Shown here: positions 6,840 through 12,737 of the stretch, in pieces
Layout: the number at the start of each line of letters is the position of its first letter
How positions within the stretch are numbered: the first letter of the stretch is position 1
NCBI GenBank assembly: GCA_946480565.1
Contig: CAMLKR010000057.1
Coordinates: forward strand, 1 to 12,737
Reading direction: 5' to 3'
DNA: 12,737 bases
DNA from: an uncultured Arenimonas sp.
GTDB lineage: Bacteria; Pseudomonadota; Gammaproteobacteria; Xanthomonadales; Xanthomonadaceae
Position numbers and translations under genes: made by a program
The notes under the pieces: generated by a model
Seen by the model: only the letters and a program-made list of their open reading frames with translations
Databases searched by the model: none
Told to the model about the DNA's origin: nothing

Positions 6840-6845
6840 TATAAT
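6840..6845 (+). promoter_or_regulatory. Perfect TATAAT -10 box for def-fmt-rsmB
   Basis: A consensus TATAAT stands in an otherwise GC-rich stretch 49 bp upstream of the def ATG, predicting a leader of about 40 nt. The position 17 bp upstream has no recognisable -35 (it reads CGGGA-like). The promoter may therefore rely on the -10 box and an activator, or be weaker than the box suggests. It is divergent from the tsaP promoter, with the two -10 boxes about 37 bp apart. Confidence 0.55.
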
Positions 6846-6894
6846 GGCGCCCCGGCCCTTGAGGTCGGGTCCCGTATTCCCCAAATACCCGTCC

Positions 6895-7407
6895 ATGGCC
6901 AAGCTCTCCATCCTGGAATTCCCCGACCCCCGGCTGCGAACCGTCGCCAAGCCGGTCGAGCAGGTGGACGACACCCTGCGCCGCCTGATCGACGACATGT
7001 TCGAGACCATGTATGCCGCCCCGGGCATCGGTCTGGCCGCCACCCAGGTGGATGTCCACCTGCGCCTGCTGGTATTGGACGTAAGCGAGGACAAAAGCCG
7101 GCCAATGGTGTTCATCAACCCGGAGATCCTCGATTCCGAGGGCAGCCAGGTCTACCAGGAAGGCTGCCTGTCGGTGCCGGGCATCTATGCCGACGTGAAG
7201 CGCGCCGACCGCGTCCGCGTCCGAGCCCTGGACCGCGACGGAAAGGCCTTCGAGACCGATGCCGACGGCCTGCTGGCGGTCTGCATCCAGCACGAGATGG
7301 ACCACCTGGCCGGCAAGGTGTTCGTGGACTACCTGTCGCCGCTCAAGCGCGAACAGGTCCGCAAGAAGCTGGCCAAGCAGCAGCGCAATTCCGACGCGGC
7401 CGCCTGA
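6895..7407 (+). CDS. def: Peptide deformylase
   Basis: A 170-residue metalloenzyme that removes the N-formyl group from nascent proteins at the ribosome exit. All three family motifs are intact: GIGLAATQ (44-51), EGCLS (89-93, metal ligand Cys91) and QHEMDH (132-137, ligands His133 and His137, catalytic Glu134). The opening [21 protein letters not shown] is the normal Def start. ATG 6895 is chosen for this; the frame is open upstream to an ATG at 6790, but that extension would span the -10 box. No obvious Shine-Dalgarno precedes the start. The basic tail after 150 ([16 protein letters not shown]) is usual for type 1 deformylases and contacts the ribosome in E. coli. One nucleotide separates its stop from the fmt start, consistent with an operon and coupled translation. 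Confidence 0.97.
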   Translation: MAKLSILEFPDPRLRTVAKPVEQVDDTLRRLIDDMFETMYAAPGIGLAATQVDVHLRLLVLDVSEDKSRPMVFINPEILDSEGSQVYQEGCLSVPGIYADVKRADRVRVRALDRDGKAFETDADGLLAVCIQHEMDHLAGKVFVDYLSPLKREQVRKKLAKQQRNSDAAA

Positions 7408-7408
7408 C

Positions 7409-8335
7409 GTGGCGTTGCGCATCGTCTTCGCCGGCACCCCCGGCTTCGCGGTGCCCTGCCTGCGCGCCGCCGCCGAACGCGGCGAAGTGGTCGCCGTCTA
7501 CACCCAGCCCGATCGCCCCGCCGGCCGCGGCCGGCAGCTGGCGCCTTCGCCGGTGAAGGTCGAGGCGCTGGCGCGCGGCCTTCCGGTGTTCCAGCCCGAG
7601 AACTTCAAGTCCGCGCAGGCGCGCGAGGCCCTGCGCCCCCTGCAGCCCGACCTGATGGTGGTGGTCGCCTACGGCCTGATCCTGCCGCAATCGGTGCTCG
7701 ACATCCCGCGCCTCGGCTGCTGGAACGTGCATGCGTCGCTGCTGCCGCGCTGGCGCGGCGCCGCGCCGATCCAGCGCGCGCTGGAAGCCGGCGACACGGA
7801 AACCGGCGTCTGCCTGATGCAGATGGAAAGGGGCCTGGACACCGGACCGGTGCTGCTGTCGCTGTCCACGCCGATCTCGCCCGAGGACACCGGCGGCAGC
7901 CTGCACGATCGCCTCGCAGCACTCGGCGCCGAAGTGCTGGCCGACGGCCTGAAGCTGGTGCGCGCCGGCATGCGTCCGGTGCCGCAGCCCCAGCCCGCCG
8001 AAGGCGTGACCTATGCGCACAAGCTCGACAAGGCCGAGGCCCGCCTCGACTGGACCCGGCCGGCCCACGAGCTGGCCAACCGCGTCCGCGCCTTCGATCC
8101 CTGGCCGGTTGCGGAAGCCGAGCTGGCCGGCGAACGGGTCCGCATCCACGCGGCGAAGGCGCTGGACATCGACTCCGGGCGTGAACCCGGAACCGTGTTG
8201 GCCGCGACCCGCGACGGCCTGGACGTGGCCTGTGGCCGCGGCAGCCTGCGCCTGCTGCGGGTGCAGCGCGAGGGCGGCCGCCCGGTCGCGATCGCCGACT
8301 ACCTCAACGCCCGCCCGGCCCTGAAGTCGCCATGA
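7409..8335 (+). CDS. fmt: Methionyl-tRNA formyltransferase
   Basis: A 308-residue enzyme that transfers formyl from 10-formyl-THF to initiator Met-tRNA, the partner step to Def. The N-terminal formyltransferase domain (about 1-190) begins [17 protein letters not shown] and carries the catalytic set Asn106, His108 (in [21 protein letters not shown]) and Asp144 (in ERGLDTGP). The C-terminal OB-fold domain (about 205-300) begins [14 protein letters not shown] and binds tRNA. The start is GTG 7409, one base after the def stop; the upstream open frame overlaps def entirely and is ignored. No Shine-Dalgarno is seen, so expression probably depends on ribosomes finishing def. The stop TGA overlaps the rsmB start as ATGA (8332-8335). 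Confidence 0.97.
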   Translation: MALRIVFAGTPGFAVPCLRAAAERGEVVAVYTQPDRPAGRGRQLAPSPVKVEALARGLPVFQPENFKSAQAREALRPLQPDLMVVVAYGLILPQSVLDIPRLGCWNVHASLLPRWRGAAPIQRALEAGDTETGVCLMQMERGLDTGPVLLSLSTPISPEDTGGSLHDRLAALGAEVLADGLKLVRAGMRPVPQPQPAEGVTYAHKLDKAEARLDWTRPAHELANRVRAFDPWPVAEAELAGERVRIHAAKALDIDSGREPGTVLAATRDGLDVACGRGSLRLLRVQREGGRPVAIADYLNARPALKSP

Positions 8336-9651
8336 GCGCCACCGCCGGCTCGGCGCTGCGGGCGCGCGCGGCGCGGGTGCTGGCTGCGGTGCTGGGCGAG
8401 GGCCGGTCGCTGAAAGCGCAGCTGGTTCCTGCCCTGGCCGCGCTGCAGGATCCGCGCGACCGCGCCCTGCTGGAGGCGATCTGCTTCCAGGCCCTGCGCC
8501 ATCGCCGGCGCTACGACTTCGTGATTTCCGAGTGGCTGGCCAAACCGCTGGCCCGGCGCGACTTTCCGGTGCATTGCCTGCTGCTCGCCGGCCTGGCGCA
8601 GCTGGATGCGCTGGGGCTGCCGGCGCATGCGGCGGTGTCGGCCACGGCCGAAGCCACGCGCGAACTCGGCCGCCCGCCGCTGGTGGGCCTGGTGAACGCG
8701 CTGCTGCGCCGCGCCAGCCGGGAACCGCTGCCGGAAAGCGCCGACCCCGCCGTTGCCGGCAGCCATCCCGACTGGCTGGTCGATACGCTGCGGGCCGATT
8801 GGCCGGGGCAAGCCGCCGCCATCCTGGACGCCAATAACCGGCCCGCGCCGCTGTGGCTGCGCTGCAATCCGCGCGAGCTGGGCATCGACCGCCTGCGGCG
8901 TTCGCTGCGCGAGGACGGGATCGCCGCCGAGGCCGTCGATTCGTTGCCCCAGGCGGTCTGCCTGCCGGACCCGGTGCCGGTCGAGCGCCTGCCGTTCTGG
9001 CACACCGGCGCCCTGAGCGTACAGGACGGCGCCGCCCAGCTGGCCGTGCTGGCGCTCGACCCGCAACCGCAGGAACGGCTGCTCGACGCCTGCGCCGCGC
9101 CGGGCGGCAAGACCGCGCAGATCGCCGAACGTTTGGAGCCGGGCCTGGGCCACCTGCTGGCGATCGACATCGACGCGCGGCGGCTGCAGCGCGTGGCGCA
9201 GCAGCTCGACCGCCAGGGACTGTCGGCGCTGGACGTGCAGCTGCGCGTCGCGGACGCCGCCGCCACGGCGGACTGGTGGGACGGGGTGGCCTTCGACGCC
9301 ATCCTGCTCGACGCGCCGTGTTCGGCCACCGGCATCATCCGTCGGCAGCCCGACATCAAGTGGCACCGCCGCGCGGCCGACATCCCGGTGCTGGTGGCGC
9401 TGCAGGCGCGCCTGCTCGACGCGCTCTGGCCGCTGCTGCGGCCCGGCGGCCGGCTGGTGTATGCCACCTGTTCGGTGCTGCGCGACGAAAACGAACGCCA
9501 GGTCGACGCCTTCCTGGCGCGCACGCCCGACGCCCGCGCCGAGCCGCTGGACGAACGTTTCGGGCGCCCCAGCGGCGCCGGCCGCCAGCGCCTGCCGGGC
9601 GAGGACGGCATGGACGGCTTTTTCTACGCGCGGCTGGCCAAGGCCGGCTGA
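8332..9651 (+). CDS. rsmB: 16S rRNA (cytosine-967-C5)-methyltransferase RsmB (Sun/Fmu)
   Basis: A 439-residue SAM-dependent enzyme that methylates C967 of 16S rRNA. The N-terminal NusB-like RNA-binding domain (about 8-140) includes [21 protein letters not shown] and [13 protein letters not shown]. The RsmB/NOP2 methyltransferase core has [15 protein letters not shown] (250-264, SAM-binding motif I), [10 protein letters not shown] (277-286), [20 protein letters not shown] (325-344, motif IV, Cys330) and [14 protein letters not shown] (375-388, motif VI with nucleophile Cys380). Both the release and the catalytic Cys are present, so the enzyme should be active. The ATG overlaps the fmt stop by four bases (ATGA), which indicates translational coupling. 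The last residues, [15 protein letters not shown], are the usual C-terminus. Confidence 0.98.
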   Translation: MSATAGSALRARAARVLAAVLGEGRSLKAQLVPALAALQDPRDRALLEAICFQALRHRRRYDFVISEWLAKPLARRDFPVHCLLLAGLAQLDALGLPAHAAVSATAEATRELGRPPLVGLVNALLRRASREPLPESADPAVAGSHPDWLVDTLRADWPGQAAAILDANNRPAPLWLRCNPRELGIDRLRRSLREDGIAAEAVDSLPQAVCLPDPVPVERLPFWHTGALSVQDGAAQLAVLALDPQPQERLLDACAAPGGKTAQIAERLEPGLGHLLAIDIDARRLQRVAQQLDRQGLSALDVQLRVADAAATADWWDGVAFDAILLDAPCSATGIIRRQPDIKWHRRAADIPVLVALQARLLDALWPLLRPGGRLVYATCSVLRDENERQVDAFLARTPDARAEPLDERFGRPSGAGRQRLPGEDGMDGFFYARLAKAG

Positions 9652-9688
9652 CGTGGCCTTTCACCGCCCGGTGATATCGTCCGCCGCC

Positions 9689-11380
9689 ATGACCGTTTCC
9701 GACCGTCGCCAGGCCTGGATCCTGTTCGCGATCGCCTTCTTCGTGCTCGCCGCCGGCTACGGGCTGCGCGACCCCTGGCCAGCGGACGAGCCGCGTTTCG
9801 TGCTCGTGGCCAAGCAGATGGTCGAGAGCGGCGATTTCCTGTTCCCGCATCGCGGCGGCGAGCTGTATCCGGACAAACCGCCCTTCTATTTCTGGCTGCT
9901 GTCGCTGGCCTATCTCGCGATCGGCAGCTGGCGCTGGAGTTTCCTGTTGCCCTCGCTGCTGGCGGGCCTGGGCACGCTGGGCCTGGTCTACGACCTCGGG
10001 CGTCGGCTCTGGACGCCGCGGGCCGGCTGGTGGGCGGCGACGGCGGTGCTGGTGAGCCTGCAGTTCGTCTACCAGGCCAAGCGGGCGCAGATCGATCCGA
10101 CCCTGGTGCTGCTGACCACGCTGTCCTTCTACGCCCTGTGCCGACATCTGCTATTGGGACCGCACTGGCGCTGGTTCTGGGCCGGATGTTTCGCCGCCGG
10201 GCTGGGCGTGATCAGCAAGGGCGTGGGTTTCCTGCCGCTGCTGGCCCTGCTGCCGTTCGCGGCGATGGTCCACTGGCGCTGGTCCGGCCTGACCCCGCCC
10301 GGGCCGGGCCATCGCTGGCGCTGGGCGCTGGGCGGGCTGGCCTTCATGGCGGCGATCGCGCTGTGGATGGTGCCGGTGCTGGCGGTCGGACTGGGCAGCG
10401 GCAATCCGGAGCACCAGGAATACCTGGGCAACATCCTGTTCAAGCAGACGGCGCAGCGGTATGCCGATCCCTGGCACCACCGCGAGCCGGCCTGGTATTT
10501 CCTGCAGGTGGTGCTGCTGTTCTGGCTGCCGTTCTCGCTGGCCCTGCCCTGGCTGGTGCGGCATTGGCGCCAGGCCTGGCGCGAACGCGATGCGCGGGTC
10601 TGGCTGCCGCTGGCGTGGTGTGTTCTGGTGCTGCTGTTCTTCAGCGCCAGCGCCGGTAAACGCGACATGTACATCCTGCCCGCGCTGCCCGCGCTGGCGC
10701 TGGCCGCGGCGCCGTTCCTGGAATCGGTCAGCGGTCGCGCCGGGTTCCGCCGCGCGGTGCTGGTGTTCGTGTTCGCGCTGTCGGCGCTGCTGTTCGCCGC
10801 CGGCGCGGCGGCCCTGGTTTCCGACCCCGGCTTCGCCCGCCGGCTCGTCGCCGACCGCGGACTGGGCGAGGAAGCGCGCTGGCTGTGGTGGATGCTGGTG
10901 GTGGTGGGCGCGAGCGGCCTGGTGGCGGCGGGCTGGGGCCGGGTGCGCGGCGCCCTGCCGGCCTGCGGCCTGCTGCTTGGCCTGCTTTGGGGCGGCTACG
11001 GCTTCGTCGTGCATCCGCTGCTGGACGACGAGAGTTCCGCCAGCGGCCTGATGCGGCAAGCGCGCGCACTGGCCGGTACGCACGCGATCGGCCTGGTGGA
11101 CTGGAAGGAGCAGAACCTGCTGCAGGCCGTCGGGCCCGTGGCCGAATTCGGATTCCGCCAGCCGCCCGCCGTCCAGCTGGAACGCGGCATCGCCTGGCTG
11201 CGCGGGCAGCCTTCGCGGCGCCGGCTGCTGGTCCAGCGCAGCGAGGCCCTGGCCTGCGTCCGTTGGGACGATCCGGCGGCGGCGCGCCGGGTCGGCACCG
11301 CCAACCGCCGCGACTGGTGGCTGCTGGAGCAGCCGGCGCTGGCAGGCTGCGGCGTGCCTCCGCCGGCCCCGGCCCGGTAG
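9689..11380 (+). CDS. ArnT/PMT-like membrane glycosyltransferase (GT-C fold)
   Basis: A 563-residue inner-membrane protein with about ten hydrophobic segments, beginning at 10-25. Family marks: the first periplasmic loop carries DPWPADEPRF (28-37), whose Asp-Glu is the conserved catalytic acidic pair of ArnT/PMT-type GT-C enzymes. Others are GGELYPDKPPFYFWLLSL (56-73), AKRAQIDPTLVLLTTLSFYAL (130-150), GVISKGVGFLPLL (173-185) and KRDMYILPALPALAL (324-338). The last about 110 residues form a soluble periplasmic-type domain. Such enzymes move a sugar from an undecaprenyl-phosphate donor to lipid A, protein or another lipid; donor and acceptor cannot be read here, so arnT is not assigned. ATG 9689 places the first helix as in homologues, but an in-frame GTG at 9653, one base after the rsmB stop and 9 nt after an AAGG, is a real alternative adding 12 residues. 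Same direction as rsmB, 37 bp gap. Confidence 0.88.
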   Translation: MTVSDRRQAWILFAIAFFVLAAGYGLRDPWPADEPRFVLVAKQMVESGDFLFPHRGGELYPDKPPFYFWLLSLAYLAIGSWRWSFLLPSLLAGLGTLGLVYDLGRRLWTPRAGWWAATAVLVSLQFVYQAKRAQIDPTLVLLTTLSFYALCRHLLLGPHWRWFWAGCFAAGLGVISKGVGFLPLLALLPFAAMVHWRWSGLTPPGPGHRWRWALGGLAFMAAIALWMVPVLAVGLGSGNPEHQEYLGNILFKQTAQRYADPWHHREPAWYFLQVVLLFWLPFSLALPWLVRHWRQAWRERDARVWLPLAWCVLVLLFFSASAGKRDMYILPALPALALAAAPFLESVSGRAGFRRAVLVFVFALSALLFAAGAAALVSDPGFARRLVADRGLGEEARWLWWMLVVVGASGLVAAGWGRVRGALPACGLLLGLLWGGYGFVVHPLLDDESSASGLMRQARALAGTHAIGLVDWKEQNLLQAVGPVAEFGFRQPPAVQLERGIAWLRGQPSRRRLLVQRSEALACVRWDDPAAARRVGTANRRDWWLLEQPALAGCGVPPPAPAR

Positions 11381-11432
11381 ACTAGCGGCCCCGGCCGGGC
11401 CGGGATGCGGCTTCCCGCGGAACCAGATCACC

Positions 11433-11452
11433 AGAAGGTCATGGCGTCATGA
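11433..11452 (+). promoter_or_regulatory. RBS and three-codon mini-ORF overlapping the trkA start
   Basis: AGAAGG (11433-11438) lies 2 nt before ATG 11441 and 10 nt before the trkA ATG at 11449. ATG 11441 opens only Met-Ala-Ser and stops at TGA 11450-11452, overlapping the trkA start as ATGA. The Shine-Dalgarno could therefore serve either ATG. This is either chance or a small start-stop element that tunes trkA initiation. Confidence 0.4.
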
Positions 11453-12737
11453 AGATCCTCATCCTGGGCGCGGGCCAGGTCGGCACCTCGGTGGCGTCGG
11501 CCCTCGCTTCGGAAAACAACGACATCACCGTGGTCGATACCGACCACCAGCGCCTGCGCGAACTGGCCGAGAAGCTCGACATCCGCACCGTGGTGGGGCA
11601 TGCCTCGCTGCCCAGCGTGCTGGCCCAGGCAGGCGCCGAGGAAGCCGAGCTGCTGGTGGCCGTGACCTCCAGCGACGAGGTCAACCTGATCGCCTGCCAG
11701 GTGGCCCAGCACCAGTTCCGCACGCCGACCCGCGTGGCCCGCCTGCGCGAGGCGCAGTACCTCGAGGTCGCCGCGCTGGCCGACCCGGAGCATTCGGCCG
11801 TCAGCGCCGCGATCAGCCCGGAGCAGCTGGTCTGCCGCCACGTCGAGCGCCTGATCGAATACCCGGGTGCGCTGCAGGTGCTGGATTTCGCCGACGGCCG
11901 CGCCCAGCTGGTGGCGGTGCGGGCGGTTCCCGGCGGCGCCCTGGTCGGGCACGAGATCCGCGAACTGCGCGAACACCTGCCGACCGGCGTCGACGCGCGC
12001 GTGGCGGCGATCTTCCGCCAGGGCAAGCCGGTCAAGCCCGAAGGCAACACCGTCATCGAAGTGGACGACGAGGTGTTCTTCCTCGCCGACCGCAAGAACA
12101 TCCTCACCGTGATGAGCGAGCTGCGCCGGGTCGACCCGCGCCCCGCGCGCCGCCTGCTGATCGCCGGCGGCGGCAACATCGGCCGCAACCTGGCCCGCAG
12201 CCTGGAGTCGCGCTATTCGGTGAAGGTGCTCGAGCGTTCGCGCGAGCGCGCCCGCGGCATCGCCGAGGACCTGCTGAACTCGATCGTGCTGGTCGGCGAC
12301 TGCGCCGACGAGGACCTGCTGCGCGAGGAGAACATCGACCAGACCGACGTCTACTGCGCGATGACCAACGACGACGAGGCCAACATCCTCTCGGCGATGC
12401 TGGCCAAGCGCATGGGCTGCCCGCGCGTGGTCTCGCTGATCAACCGGCCCAGCTACGCCGAGCTGGTGGAGGGCGGCCCGATCGACATCGCGGTCAGCCC
12501 GCAGCTGGTGACCCTGGGTGCGCTGCTGGCGCACATCCGCGAAGGCGCGCCGGCGCGGGTCTATTCGCTGCGCCGCGGCGCGGCCGAGGCGATCGAGGCC
12601 GTGGTGCGCGGCGACCGACGCACGTCCCAGGTGGTGGGCCGCGCGCTGGACGAGCTGGAGCTGCCGCCCGCGACCACCATCGGCGGCATCGTGCGCGGCG
12701 ACAAGCTGCTGATCGCCCACCACGACGTGGTGATCGA
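11449..12737 (+). CDS. trkA: Trk potassium uptake regulatory subunit TrkA (3' end outside window)
   Basis: The frame stays open from ATG 11449 to the right edge, giving 429 residues of a protein normally near 458. TrkA is a cytoplasmic peripheral protein that binds NAD(H) and gates the TrkH/TrkG potassium channel. It has the expected tandem layout. RCK-N domain 1 starts MKILILGAGQVG (GxGxxG 7-12, acidic end of strand 2 at Asp30). RCK-C domain 1 is at about 140-225 (LVGHEIRELREHL, VIEVDDEVFFLAD). RCK-N domain 2 carries RRLLIAGGGNIGRNLA (GxGxxG 240-245, Glu262). The start of RCK-C domain 2 is at about 368-429. Nothing looks broken. It is 68 bp downstream of the glycosyltransferase; that gap holds a GC-rich inverted repeat but no T-run and no recognisable promoter, so cotranscription is possible. 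The missing part is about 30 residues. Confidence 0.97.
   Translation, partial: MKILILGAGQVGTSVASALASENNDITVVDTDHQRLRELAEKLDIRTVVGHASLPSVLAQAGAEEAELLVAVTSSDEVNLIACQVAQHQFRTPTRVARLREAQYLEVAALADPEHSAVSAAISPEQLVCRHVERLIEYPGALQVLDFADGRAQLVAVRAVPGGALVGHEIRELREHLPTGVDARVAAIFRQGKPVKPEGNTVIEVDDEVFFLADRKNILTVMSELRRVDPRPARRLLIAGGGNIGRNLARSLESRYSVKVLERSRERARGIAEDLLNSIVLVGDCADEDLLREENIDQTDVYCAMTNDDEANILSAMLAKRMGCPRVVSLINRPSYAELVEGGPIDIAVSPQLVTLGALLAHIREGAPARVYSLRRGAAEAIEAVVRGDRRTSQVVGRALDELELPPATTIGGIVRGDKLLIAHHDVVI

Noticed and set aside
6790..6894. A longer def starting at ATG 6790
   Set aside because: The extension contains the TATAAT box, and the family starts at [15 protein letters not shown].
11369..11403. 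Inverted repeat CCGGCCCGG / CCGGGCCGG around the glycosyltransferase stop codon, considered as a terminator
   Set aside because: The loop is 17 nt and no T-run follows. In DNA this rich in C and G such pairs arise by chance.
11428..12723. A 431-codon minus-strand open frame opposite trkA, and similar long frames opposite the glycosyltransferase (10151-11431) and rsmB (8299-9366)
   Set aside because: All have the same composition artefact and no domain. The opposite strand carries intact, motif-complete genes.
1..12737. Search by eye for CRISPR arrays, tRNA or rRNA genes, insertion sequences, attachment sites and toxin-antitoxin pairs
   Set aside because: No regularly spaced repeats, cloverleaf arms or transposase-like frames were recognised. 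The gaps between genes are at most 172 bp and are accounted for.

Overview
The window is very GC-rich (roughly 70% by eye) and densely coding. Codon use is strongly G/C-biased at third positions, which creates many long false ORFs on opposite strands. Gene content and order point to a gammaproteobacterium, most likely of the Xanthomonadaceae (a Lysobacter/Luteimonas/Pseudoxanthomonas-type genome). The reasons are the def-fmt-rsmB ... trkA block divergent from tsaP-dprA-smg with topA nearby, and a TopA whose C-terminus is a Lys/Ala tail instead of zinc ribbons. The family assignment is an inference from protein style and gene order, not from a database search.

Layout. (1) 1-506, plus strand: the C-terminal part of an amidohydrolase, cut by the window edge. 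(2) 531-3032, minus: topA, convergent with the amidohydrolase across only 24 bp. (3) 3033-3204: the topA leader, with a candidate promoter and a hairpin/T-tract that faces the opposite way. (4) 3205-3876, minus: a small membrane protein joining a GYF_2 (DUF4339) domain to a type IV pilin-like helix and head. (5) A good minus-strand terminator at 3910-3941 closes the tsaP-dprA-smg unit. (6) 3962-6757, minus: smg, dprA and tsaP, transcribed in the order tsaP, dprA, smg. (7) 6758-6894: a divergent promoter region. (8) 6895-11380, plus: def, fmt, rsmB and an ArnT-type membrane glycosyltransferase, tightly packed (1-nt gap, 4-nt overlap, short gap). (9) 11449-12737, plus: trkA, cut by the right edge.

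The def-fmt-rsmB block is translation housekeeping: initiator-tRNA formylation, removal of the formyl group from nascent proteins, and 16S rRNA m5C967 methylation. The minus-strand block carries TsaP (peptidoglycan anchor of the type IV pilus secretin) and DprA (loader of RecA onto incoming DNA during transformation), with a pilin-like fusion just beyond. This gives the left half a possible pilus/DNA-uptake theme. TrkA is the NAD-binding regulatory subunit of Trk potassium uptake.

No tRNA, rRNA, CRISPR array, insertion sequence or phage gene was seen. No gene-free stretch exceeds 300 bases; the largest are 172 bp before topA and 137 bp between tsaP and def. Most of the window is conserved core genome. 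The least ordinary items are the GYF_2/pilin-like fusion, the zinc-less TopA tail with its possible antisense terminator, the topA leader hairpin, and the UUCG-capped hairpin just before dprA.
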